Below are positions 24,377 through 31,384 of a DNA stretch of 31,384 nucleotides, piece by piece. The notes beneath the pieces were generated by a model. The model did no database searches, was not told where the DNA came from, and saw nothing but the letters and a program-made list of their open reading frames with translations. The first letter of the stretch is position 1. Each line of letters starts with the position of its first letter. Source of the DNA: Pelagihabitans sp037969055. GTDB lineage: Bacteria; Bacteroidota; Bacteroidia; Flavobacteriales; Flavobacteriaceae. The translations under genes were made by a program, and so were the position numbers. Where the stretch lies: contig JBBKWR010000070.1 of assembly GCA_037969055.1 (NCBI GenBank), positions 1 through 31,384 on the forward strand, given 5' to 3'.

Positions 24377-24616
24377 ATGCCGAAGAGAATTAAATTGATC
24401 TGGGATTTCAAGGGCCCCACTGCTGCAAAGACTGCCGAACATCACGAAAGGCATTTGAAAGAATTTATTACCGCCGAGGCGTTGCCCGTAAACATTGCAG
24501 GCCATCAACACTTGCATGAATTGCATAGTTTAGCCTTTATGGTTGTAGAGGAAATTAACATGATTGCCGTTCGTGATAAGTTAAAGCCACATCGCGGTGA
24601 AATTTATGAAGTGTGA
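24377..24616 (+). CDS. Small His-rich protein of unknown function
   Basis: 79 residues from the ATG at 24377 (a TTG 11 codons upstream is less likely). I do not recognise the family. It has no signal peptide or membrane segment. Histidines cluster in EHHERH (22-26) and in HQHLHELH (43-50), with one more near the C terminus, which suggests metal binding. The ordered composition, clean ATG and spacing of 24 bp to the next plus-strand gene support a real gene. It is divergent from the envelope-folding operon. Confidence 0.7.
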   Translation: MPKRIKLIWDFKGPTAAKTAEHHERHLKEFITAEALPVNIAGHQHLHELHSLAFMVVEEINMIAVRDKLKPHRGEIYEV

Positions 24617-24640
24617 GACCCCACTTATTGACATAATAAA

Positions 24641-25783
24641 ATGATGACTAAAAAATACCTGTCTTGGGCTATTATACTTTGGGTGTTGATGGCCTCGTGC
24701 ACCCAAGAAAGACGTGAATCCGACCCTTTGCAAAAGGTACTTCAATCTGAAAATCCAGATATTAAAAGGGTTATGGACAGCTTGGAACAATATGAAGTAC
24801 AAATTAGATATACACAAATCGACCGGCGAAACGACAGTATATTTTTCTCTGATTATGATTTTCAGGTAGATGTGAACAATTATTTCTATCCGGCCAGTAC
24901 CGTTAAATTTCCCATTGCAGTTTTGGCACTTGAAAGATTGCGTTCCATCGATTCATTGAATATGAATACCCGCTTCTATATAGAAGGTGATTCTGTGGAA
25001 ACAACTTTCGCAAATGAGATGTTAAAAATTTTTGCGGTAAGTGACAATGACGCCAACAACCGATTATTGGAATATTTAGGACAGGACGCTATCAATTTAG
25101 GACTGGAAAGGAAAGGGGTTGTGCCTGTTCGAATTGCCCATCGCTTGGGCACACATACCGAGGAGGTCACCACTAAACCGCTTATTATCTACCTAAACGA
25201 CAGTACCACTACCACTACGAAACCCTCTATCAATTCAGAGCCGATTCCGCTGGTTTTGAATAAGGTACGTAAGGGGTCTGGATATTATGAAGATGATTCA
25301 TTGGTTAAAAAACCATTTGACTTTGGACGTAAAAATTACTACCCCATCCAAGCGCAGCACGGTCTGCTGAAAAGGATCATATTTCCTCAAAACTTTATAG
25401 AAAAAGATCGGTTTGACCTCAACGAAGAAGACAGGACCTTTCTGCTCAATGCGATGCAAACCCTCCCTAAGAATTTGGGATATGACCCAGTTGAATTTTA
25501 TGATGGCTATTGCAAATATTTTATGTTCGGGGATACGAAAGACCCTATTCCAGATACTATAAAAATCTACAATAAGATAGGATTCGCCTATGGTACCTTG
25601 ACAGATTGTGCTTATATTACTGATACTAAGAACAAAGTGGAATTTATGATGACCGCTACCATTTTGGTGAATAAGGATGGGATATTCAATGATGATCATT
25701 ACGAATATGACCAAGTTGGAATTCCATTTTTAGCCGCCCTTGGAAGGGAAATATACCAATTGGAGCTGCACCGTAAACAATAA
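24641..25783 (+). CDS. Class A beta-lactamase-like serine hydrolase lipoprotein
   Basis: 380 residues. The start MMTKKYLSWAIILWVLMASC is a lipoprotein signal with Cys at 20. The penicillin-recognising fold motifs are all present: S86-T-V-K89 in YPASTVKFP, S134-D-N136 in VSDNDANN, and a KTG-like KIG in IYNKIGFAYG. Length is greater than that of common class A beta-lactamases (about 290) because of insertions. It could be a beta-lactamase, a peptidase or esterase of the same fold; the KIG box and size argue against a standard antibiotic-resistance enzyme. A 5-bp gap to the next gene suggests an operon. Confidence 0.85.
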   Translation: MMTKKYLSWAIILWVLMASCTQERRESDPLQKVLQSENPDIKRVMDSLEQYEVQIRYTQIDRRNDSIFFSDYDFQVDVNNYFYPASTVKFPIAVLALERLRSIDSLNMNTRFYIEGDSVETTFANEMLKIFAVSDNDANNRLLEYLGQDAINLGLERKGVVPVRIAHRLGTHTEEVTTKPLIIYLNDSTTTTTKPSINSEPIPLVLNKVRKGSGYYEDDSLVKKPFDFGRKNYYPIQAQHGLLKRIIFPQNFIEKDRFDLNEEDRTFLLNAMQTLPKNLGYDPVEFYDGYCKYFMFGDTKDPIPDTIKIYNKIGFAYGTLTDCAYITDTKNKVEFMMTATILVNKDGIFNDDHYEYDQVGIPFLAALGREIYQLELHRKQ

Positions 25784-25788
25784 CCGAT

Positions 25789-26304
25789 ATGGAAGAATTA
25801 GGTTTCGATCATTTTACCAAAAAAATTTATCTAAAGGCGCCCCTCCAAAAAATATACGAATGTTGGGGTACGCCCAAAGGGATCTGTAGTTGGTTTTTAA
25901 GTAGTGCCATTTACACCTATACGGATGGTACTTTTAGGGCGCCAGAGGAACCAATTAGACCAGGAGATCGATATATATGGGAATGGCACAATTGGGACGG
26001 ACAAGAAAAAGGGGAAATATTGAAAGCAAATGGCATCGATTATTTGGAGTTCACTTTTGCCGGTGTCAGCAAGGTCTCCGTTAGTATGGAAGAGCAGGGC
26101 CCAGCGGTACTCTTGACCTTAAGGCAATTCGAAATCCCCACAGACGAAAAGAGTAAGCTCAACATACACCATGGCTGTAGTAACGGTTGGACCTTCTGGT
26201 TGGCCAACCTAAAAGCCTATCTGGAACACGGCATTTTATTGAACGAGACCGAGTTTGATCTTACCAAGATACCGCTGGCAGGATTTGAATTTGTAAATAT
26301 GTAA
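25789..26304 (+). CDS. SRPBCC (AHSA1/START-like) domain protein
   Basis: 171 residues forming one hydrophobic-ligand-binding domain: FTKKIYLKAPLQKIYECWGT at the start, WFLSSAIYTYTD, GDRYIWEWHNWDG, KGEILKANGIDYLEFTF, HHGCSNGWTFWLANLKAYLEHG near the end. There is no signal peptide, so it is cytoplasmic. AHSA1-type proteins bind hydrophobic ligands or act on stress proteins; the ligand here is unknown. It lies 5 bp after the serine hydrolase gene and 7 bp before the VOC gene, so they are probably co-transcribed. Confidence 0.85.
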   Translation: MEELGFDHFTKKIYLKAPLQKIYECWGTPKGICSWFLSSAIYTYTDGTFRAPEEPIRPGDRYIWEWHNWDGQEKGEILKANGIDYLEFTFAGVSKVSVSMEEQGPAVLLTLRQFEIPTDEKSKLNIHHGCSNGWTFWLANLKAYLEHGILLNETEFDLTKIPLAGFEFVNM

Positions 26305-26311
26305 GCCGACA

Positions 26312-26686
26312 TTGAATTATACCGCAAAAAATATACGCACCTTTATTGGCGCCAAGAATTATGAAGAATCCAGAGCTTTTTACAAAGCCCTTGGTTTTGA
26401 ACAAGTGAAACTCGATGCCACGATGTGCCTTTTTAAGGTCAACGAGCAATTGGGATTTTATTTACAGGATTATTATGTTAGGAATTGGGTAAACAATTCG
26501 ATGGTATTTTTGGAGGTAGACAATATAGAACTGTGCGAAAAAGACCTGTTATCCAAGGGGCTTAAGGACAAATTTAAAAACGTTAGATTCTCGCAAATAA
26601 AAATATTTGAACATGGTAGGGAACTGTTTATGCACGACCCATCAGGGGTACTCTGGCACTTCTGCCAATTCTATCCCGCAACCTGA
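26312..26686 (+). CDS. VOC (glyoxalase/bleomycin-resistance) family protein
   Basis: 124 residues with the VOC beta-alpha-beta fold: IRTFIGAKNYEESRAFYKALGFE at the start, GFYLQDYYV, VFLEVDNIELCEKDLLSKGL and the usual end ELFMHDPSGVLWHFCQF. Metal-ligand residues of glyoxalase I are not clearly all present, so it may be non-catalytic. The only start in frame is the TTG at 26312 (a TAA lies 15 bp upstream and there is no ATG before the domain). It follows the SRPBCC gene by 7 bp. Confidence 0.82.
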   Translation: MNYTAKNIRTFIGAKNYEESRAFYKALGFEQVKLDATMCLFKVNEQLGFYLQDYYVRNWVNNSMVFLEVDNIELCEKDLLSKGLKDKFKNVRFSQIKIFEHGRELFMHDPSGVLWHFCQFYPAT

Positions 26687-26740
26687 AACGAAGGAAGCTC
26701 CCCGTATTACCATTCGGAAATAGGTTTTTTTAATTTTGGA

Positions 26741-26748
26741 TACATTTG
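26741..26748 (+). promoter_or_regulatory. Possible -7 element of rluF
   Basis: TACATTTG fits TAnnTTTG and lies 33 bp before the rluF ATG, but no TTG stands at the expected distance upstream. Confidence 0.4.
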
Positions 26749-26781
26749 TTTAGCGTAACAATTCCCATAAGCACATACTTT

Positions 26782-27516
26782 ATGAACGGATCTTCCACCA
26801 CTCGAATCAACAAATACCTGAGCGAAGTGGGCCATTGCTCCCGCAGGGCAGCCGACAAATTGATCGAACAGGGAAGAGTCACCATTAACGGTATCGTACC
26901 AGAAATGGGGACAAAAATTAGCAGTAGCGACGAAGTACGTGTCGATGGTAAGTTGATCGCCCCACCTTCAGAAAAATTGGTTTATATTGCCTTTAACAAG
27001 CCTGTAGGCATTGTCTGTACCACCGACACGGGTGTGGAAAAAGATAATATCATCGATTATATCAATTATCCAAAGCGCATCTTCCCGATCGGTCGTTTGG
27101 ACAAGCCAAGTGAAGGACTTATTTTCCTGACCAATGATGGTGATATTGTGAACAAGATCCTGCGTGCGCGTAACCACCATGAAAAAGAATACATCGTAAC
27201 GGTGGATCGGCCAATAGACCTAGCTTTTCTGACCCAAATGCGCAATGGGGTACCCATTTTGGATACCGTTACACGAAAATGTGAGGTTGAACAGTTGGAT
27301 ACCTTCCAATTTAAGATCATCCTCACCCAAGGCTTAAACCGTCAGATCCGCAGAATGTGCGAATATCTGGATTATCGTGTGACCCGTTTAAAGCGTATTC
27401 GTATCATGAACGTAAAATTGGATATGCCCGTTGGTCAATGGCGGGACCTTTCCGAAGCGGAATTAAAAGAAATCACCAGATTGGTAGCCACCTCTCAGAA
27501 AACACATGACCAATAG
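26782..27516 (+). CDS. rluF: 23S rRNA pseudouridine synthase RluF
   Basis: Makes pseudouridine in 23S rRNA (position 2604 in E. coli numbering). The 244-residue protein has an S4 RNA-binding domain at 8-60 (RINKYLSEVGHCSRRAADKL) and the RsuA-type catalytic domain with Asp107 in GRLDKPSEGL. FNKPVGIVCTTD, NRQIRRMCEYLDYRVTRLKR and RIMNV with GQWRDLSEAEL are close to RluF rather than RluB/RsuA. The ATG at 26782 is preferred over a TTG 12 codons earlier because the S4 domain begins just after it and the extension overlaps a promoter-like box. Confidence 0.92.
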   Translation: MNGSSTTRINKYLSEVGHCSRRAADKLIEQGRVTINGIVPEMGTKISSSDEVRVDGKLIAPPSEKLVYIAFNKPVGIVCTTDTGVEKDNIIDYINYPKRIFPIGRLDKPSEGLIFLTNDGDIVNKILRARNHHEKEYIVTVDRPIDLAFLTQMRNGVPILDTVTRKCEVEQLDTFQFKIILTQGLNRQIRRMCEYLDYRVTRLKRIRIMNVKLDMPVGQWRDLSEAELKEITRLVATSQKTHDQ

Positions 27517-27612
27517 GTTGGCAGGACCCAGAAACTAGAAACGCTATTTTAATATAGGACCACGAATAATCGGAGTGGTGTGCGCACGAAGACCTTACAT
27601 AAATATATATAT

Positions 27613-29040
27613 ATGAAAAAAGCAATTATGTTCGGGATTGTACTGCTTGCAGCCCAATTTGCATTGCCCTTCGGACTGGTCCAGAAAGATAAGCTTCCAA
27701 ATATCATCCATATTTTTGCCGATGATCTCGGTTACGGCGACCTAGGCTGTTATGGGGCCATCGATATAAAAACCCCCAATATCGACAGATTGGCCGCGGA
27801 CGGAATTAAATTTACCCAGTTTTATTCCGCGTCGTCGGTTTGTAGTCCATCTAGGGCAGGCCTTCTCACGGGAAGGTATCCACAACGCATGGGCATCAAC
27901 CAGGTATTTTTTCCGGAAAGTTTTACGGGTATGTCGCCAAGTGAAATTACTATTGCCGAAATGCTCAAGCAGAAAAACTATGCCACCGGAATTGTAGGTA
28001 AATGGCACCTGGGCCATCGCGCAAAATTTCTTCCGCTTCAGCAAGGTTTTGATAGTTATTTCGGGATTCCTTATAGCAATGATATGAGAAGTGTAGTTTA
28101 TATGGAAGACAATGATGTGGTCGACTATGAAGTAGATCAGCACAACACCACAAAAACCTATACGGAACGGGCTTTGAAGTTTATTGATCAGCAAAAGGGA
28201 AGGCCTTTCTTTCTCTATCTTGCGCACAGCATGCCCCATGTGCCCATTTATGCCTCAAAAGATTTTGAAGGCACCTCAAATAGAGGGCTTTATGGTGATG
28301 TAATTCAAGAAATCGATTGGAGCGTAGGGCAAATTCTTGCCAAGCTTCAAACCTTGGATTTGTTGGAAAATACTTTGGTGATTTTCTCCAGTGACAATGG
28401 TCCTTGGCTGGTCATGGAAGACCATGGTGGATCCGCAGGTCCATTGCGTGAAGGAAAGCAATTTACCTTTGATGGGGGCATGCGCGTTCCCACAGTAGCC
28501 ATGTGGAAGGGCAAAATTCCTCCAGGGACGGTGTACGATGGAATGGCCACGCAGATGGACTGGTTTCCCACTTTTGCAAAGCTCACGGCCTCGAAGCTAC
28601 CTGCTGATCGCGTTATAGATGGCGAAAATATCTCACAGGTACTGTTCAATACTGGCAAGCGTAAAGGGGATGCCTTTCTTTATTTTGATGGTTCCGAATT
28701 GCAGTGTTTCCAACAAGGTTATTGGAAAATTAAAAAACCTTATAAAGGCTATCGGGGAAGCGCAGGCAAAAAAGCAGTGGCGGCGCACGACACCTTATTG
28801 TTCAACTTGAAAGTCGATATAGGGGAAAAGCAGGACCTTCATGCCTTGAATCCGGAAAAAACCAGGGAAATATGGGAAGCCATGGAAAAAGCGTATGCCG
28901 AAATGGGGCCACTCCCCTCCTCTTTGAATGTGGGGCTCAAACAAGATAACAGTCACTACGAACATTTAGAGGCCAAACATGAAAAGTATCGGACCGAGGA
29001 AATAAAAAACACTTTGGTACAGATGTGGCAGGCCATCTAA
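27613..29040 (+). CDS. Family S1 sulfatase
   Basis: Hydrolyses sulfate esters, probably on a sulfated glycan, in the periplasm. The 475 residues begin with a signal peptide (MKKAIMFGIVLLAAQFALPFG). The formylglycine site is C77-S-P-S-R81 followed by AGLLTGR; metal ligands D37/D38 are in FADDLGYGDLG; GKWHLGH and FFLYLAHSMPHVP complete the active site. The ATG at 27613 starts the signal peptide; a GTG 11 codons upstream is less likely. The sulfatase fold should end near 450. The last 20 residues (from about KYRTEEIKNTLVQ) look like the first helix of an NTF2-like domain, which continues in frame after the TAA. It needs a sulfatase-maturating enzyme, not present here. Confidence 0.92.
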   Translation: MKKAIMFGIVLLAAQFALPFGLVQKDKLPNIIHIFADDLGYGDLGCYGAIDIKTPNIDRLAADGIKFTQFYSASSVCSPSRAGLLTGRYPQRMGINQVFFPESFTGMSPSEITIAEMLKQKNYATGIVGKWHLGHRAKFLPLQQGFDSYFGIPYSNDMRSVVYMEDNDVVDYEVDQHNTTKTYTERALKFIDQQKGRPFFLYLAHSMPHVPIYASKDFEGTSNRGLYGDVIQEIDWSVGQILAKLQTLDLLENTLVIFSSDNGPWLVMEDHGGSAGPLREGKQFTFDGGMRVPTVAMWKGKIPPGTVYDGMATQMDWFPTFAKLTASKLPADRVIDGENISQVLFNTGKRKGDAFLYFDGSELQCFQQGYWKIKKPYKGYRGSAGKKAVAAHDTLLFNLKVDIGEKQDLHALNPEKTREIWEAMEKAYAEMGPLPSSLNVGLKQDNSHYEHLEAKHEKYRTEEIKNTLVQMWQAI

Positions 29041-29364
29041 CAAGGCGATGTTGATCGATATGCTTCCTATATCCATCCAAACTTTACACAATTTGGTGAA
29101 AACGACCCCACCTTGAACATTGGTAAAGAAATTGAGGTAAACGGGGTTCGGGACTGGATGGTTTCTTCAAAAAACGTACACACCGAAATGGAAGCGCCGA
29201 TGGTTACCATAACGGGCAATACTGCTTGGATTACCTATTATTGGTCGGATAGCGGTATCAGCAACGGAAAGCCTTTTACATCCCATGGAAAATCGACGCG
29301 GATTTTCGTAAACGAAAAGGGGAGATGGCTTTGCATCCATGGCCATTATACCTTATTGCCTTAA
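29041..29364 (+). pseudogene. NTF2/SnoaL-like (DUF4440) domain in frame with the sulfatase, cut by a stop
   Basis: Directly after the sulfatase TAA the same frame reads QGDVDRYASYIHPNFTQFG and goes on without a start codon to a TAA at 29362-29364 (late: ITGNTAWITYYWSD, RWLCIHGHYTLLP). This is the body of an NTF2-like domain whose first helix, TEEIKNTLVQMWQAI, is the end of the sulfatase. The pair therefore looks like one sulfatase-NTF2 protein split by one in-frame TAA. The only later start is a TTG at 29113, which would lose the first third of the domain. Loss by mutation, readthrough, or a sequencing error are all open. Confidence 0.6.
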
Positions 29365-29425
29365 AAACGCGAAATGGTATTTTTAGTATTTTCATAGTGG
29401 TGATATCAAAAGATAATCGGTACCG

Positions 29426-30064
29426 ATGAAAAAACAGTCGAACTTTTTTACAATACCATTGACGCTCTTATTGTGCTTTTCTTGTGCGGACAAACCTAGT
29501 ATCGCTTCGGAGGGTACGGTTGTAGCAACTGAAATTCCCATAATCAGCTGCGCTGCGGCACGTTATGATGATTGGGAACAATCTGATTATGTACTGCCCT
29601 ACCCCGTCGGTAAAAGTTATTTGATAAGCCTTGCCCATTGTGGGGGTTCCTACCATGCGGAAGGACTACCTGACCAGTATGCCACCGATTTTGCCATAGA
29701 TATTGGGACACTGGTTACCGCCTCAAGGGATGGAGTTGTGGTTTTTGTGGAAGAATCGGGAATTGACGGCTTATTTCCCAACAATTTGGTGATCGTGGAG
29801 CATTCAGATGGCACCTTTGGACAGTATATGCATTTGACCACGAACGGTGCTTTGGTGGAGAAAGGCGAAAAAGTGTTGCAAGGCCAAGAGATTGGACTAA
29901 GTGGCAATACGGGACTGGCTGGATTTCCACATCTTCATTTCGTGGTTACCAAGTCTGGTAACTATAACTATCCCTACCAATCGATTCCAATGAATTTTAG
30001 GAATACCCTGGCCAACGAACGGGGATTGGCACCTGGAGAAAGATACCCCGCCTATGAATATTGA
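29426..30064 (+). CDS. M23-family (LytM-like) peptidase lipoprotein
   Basis: 212 residues. MKKQSNFFTIPLTLLLCFSC is a lipoprotein signal with Cys at 20. The metallopeptidase domain covers about 60-190: H77 and D88 (in QYATDFAID) are likely the first zinc ligands, although the classical HxxxD spacing is changed; H137 in QYMHL and H170-L-H172 in FPHLHF complete the site. GTLVTASRDGVVVF and GQEIGLSGNTG are typical of the fold. Such enzymes cut peptidoglycan cross-links or regulate amidases. The variant first motif makes activity likely but not certain. It is 61 bp after the NTF2-like remnant. Confidence 0.88.
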   Translation: MKKQSNFFTIPLTLLLCFSCADKPSIASEGTVVATEIPIISCAAARYDDWEQSDYVLPYPVGKSYLISLAHCGGSYHAEGLPDQYATDFAIDIGTLVTASRDGVVVFVEESGIDGLFPNNLVIVEHSDGTFGQYMHLTTNGALVEKGEKVLQGQEIGLSGNTGLAGFPHLHFVVTKSGNYNYPYQSIPMNFRNTLANERGLAPGERYPAYEY

Positions 30065-30216
30065 ACCTACAAGGGGATCGTACCAACGGCTACCGCTTTT
30101 ATTGGACATTCAATGTATAGCAAATAGCCCAAAAGGTTACAATAAAATTAACAGAGATAGATGCTAAAAATCACTAACTTAGGTAAGGATTTCATACCGA
30201 ACGAATGCATTTGATC

Positions 30217-31384
30217 ATGACGAAAATTAAGCATATTTTAAATCAATCCTTCTTCATAACGACCGTAACGTTGTTGATGACCTGGGTAAACCATGCGGCC
30301 AGCCCAGCAGGTTTATTACAGATAAATCAACAGGAAATTACCTATAAGGAATACAAGGGTGAAATTCTGGACAAGCAATCTAAAAAACCGCTCGTATTCG
30401 CTTCCCTTACCCTTGCAGATTCGAACATAAGTACCATCAGTAACACAGAAGGACAATTCGCATTAAAAGTGCCTAAAAGCATTACCGAAGGAGATGTGAT
30501 CATTTCTTTTTTAGGGTATAAGACCATTATGTTGCCCTTGGTGCAGATGAGCGAAGGGAACAACCGCATTTTTATGGAAGAATCGGTGCTGGAACTATCG
30601 GAAGTAAACCTGATCGTCCCAAAAAATGCGCGATTGTTCGTACAGCAAACGCTTGCCAAGAAAGGGGATAATTATTTTGACGACCCTACATTGATGACAG
30701 CTTTTTATAGGGAAACGATCAAACGACGCAAAAAGAACGTATCACTTTCCGAGGCCGTGGTGAATATTTATAAGACCCCCTACAATTCGGAGCGTAAGGA
30801 TGCCGTGCAATTGTTCAAGGCAAGAAAAAGCACTGACTATACCCGTTTGGACACCGTAGCCCTGAAGTTGCAGGGTGGCCCATTTAATGCACTCTATGTG
30901 GACATCATGAAATATCCTGAGTACATTTTCACGGAAGAAACGATGGAAGACTATATTTTTAATTTTGATCGATCGCTTCAGGTCAATGACAAGTTGGTGT
31001 ACGTAGTCGATTTTAAGCAAAGATCGGGTATTAAAGAGCCTATGTATCAGGGCAAACTGTATATAGATGCGGCAAATAAAATATTGACAAGTGCCATTTA
31101 TACCTTGAACATTACCGATAGGGAATTGGCAGCCAGACTTTTCGTGCGCAAAAAACCCGCAAGGGCTTCTGTATGGCCCACCGAGGTCGCCTACCGTGTG
31201 GATTACAGGGAGAAGGGTGGTAAATGGTATTATGGATATAGTAATGTACTCTTGGAATTCAAGATTAACTGGGAAGACAAATTCTTTAATTCTGTATATA
31301 GTATGAGCTGTGAAATGGCCGTCACCGATTGGGAAACAAACCTAACGGGGCAGTTTCCAAAATCCAAGGATAGAATAAGGTCGT
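30217..31384 (+). CDS. Carboxypeptidase-regulatory-like domain protein (cut by window end)
   Basis: 389 visible residues, open to the right edge. A signal peptide (FFITTVTLLMTWVNHAAS) precedes a CarboxypepD_reg-like domain at about 46-130 (EYKGEILDKQSKKPLVFASL; NTEGQFALKVP; VIISFLGYKTI), the N-terminal module often found in outer-membrane and surface proteins of this phylum. The rest (about 140-389; MTAFYRETIKRRKKNV, KLYIDAANKILTSAIY, WPTEVAYRVDYREKGGKWYY) resembles the unnamed C-terminal domain of such proteins and has no catalytic motif I know. An in-frame ATG at 30205 would add four residues. No promoter is clear in 30065-30204. Confidence 0.85.
   Translation, partial: MTKIKHILNQSFFITTVTLLMTWVNHAASPAGLLQINQQEITYKEYKGEILDKQSKKPLVFASLTLADSNISTISNTEGQFALKVPKSITEGDVIISFLGYKTIMLPLVQMSEGNNRIFMEESVLELSEVNLIVPKNARLFVQQTLAKKGDNYFDDPTLMTAFYRETIKRRKKNVSLSEAVVNIYKTPYNSERKDAVQLFKARKSTDYTRLDTVALKLQGGPFNALYVDIMKYPEYIFTEETMEDYIFNFDRSLQVNDKLVYVVDFKQRSGIKEPMYQGKLYIDAANKILTSAIYTLNITDRELAARLFVRKKPARASVWPTEVAYRVDYREKGGKWYYGYSNVLLEFKINWEDKFFNSVYSMSCEMAVTDWETNLTGQFPKSKDRIRS

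Noticed and set aside
24641..25783. Calling the serine hydrolase an antibiotic-resistance beta-lactamase
   Set aside because: The SxxK and SDN motifs fit the fold, but the KIG variant, large insertions and chromosomal context do not support a resistance role.
1..31384. Search for CRISPR arrays, insertion sequences, integrases or phage genes
   Set aside because: None seen; the only repeats are the tRNA-tail cassettes, the 23-bp pair and the 16-bp cluster, which do not have CRISPR spacing.

Overview
The window looks like chromosome of a marine member of the Flavobacteriaceae (Bacteroidota). The grounds are: a SusC/SusD pair; promoters of the Bacteroidota type (TTG, about 19 bp, TAnnTTTG) before several genes; almost no Shine-Dalgarno sequences; a MerR/B12 regulator in front of crtI-crtB-crtZ; and many lipoproteins. 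The genus cannot be fixed from what is visible.

Layout. 1-103 is the 5' end of shikimate kinase on the minus strand. 271-343 is tRNA-Lys, followed by about 580 bp of non-coding repeats that carry decayed copies of the tRNA 3' end. 1166-13756 is a carbohydrate-uptake and catabolism locus: susC-susD on plus; then on minus, in order of transcription, a two-domain DUF1080 protein, a Tat-exported Gfo/Idh/MocA oxidoreductase, a DUF6807 (PmoA-like) lipoprotein, a single-domain DUF1080 protein and a LacI-type regulator; then uxaC on plus. Near-identical palindromes (core TTAACGTTAA) sit in the susC promoter and in the promoter of the minus operon, so the locus is probably one LacI regulon. No glycoside hydrolase or polysaccharide lyase is present. 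Together the genes fit uptake of a uronate- or hexose-containing glycoside, oxidation of a ring hydroxyl, elimination by DUF1080 enzymes, and entry of a uronate through UxaC.

13801-13884 is tRNA-Leu(GAG). 14130-17810 is a tight carotenoid operon (CarH-like B12 regulator, crtI, crtB, crtZ) without a lycopene cyclase. A membrane-anchored thioredoxin-fold protein without cysteines follows on minus, then aconitase on minus, then an envelope-folding operon on minus (PPIase-type lipoprotein, SurA-like double parvulin, MoxR ATPase) with a clear promoter almost at the start codon.

24377-31384 is a plus-strand run of mostly unrelated genes: a small His-rich protein, a class-A beta-lactamase-like lipoprotein, an SRPBCC protein, a VOC protein, the pseudouridine synthase RluF, a sulfatase whose reading frame continues past its stop codon into an NTF2/SnoaL-like domain, an M23 peptidase lipoprotein, and a carboxypeptidase-regulatory-domain protein cut by the window end.
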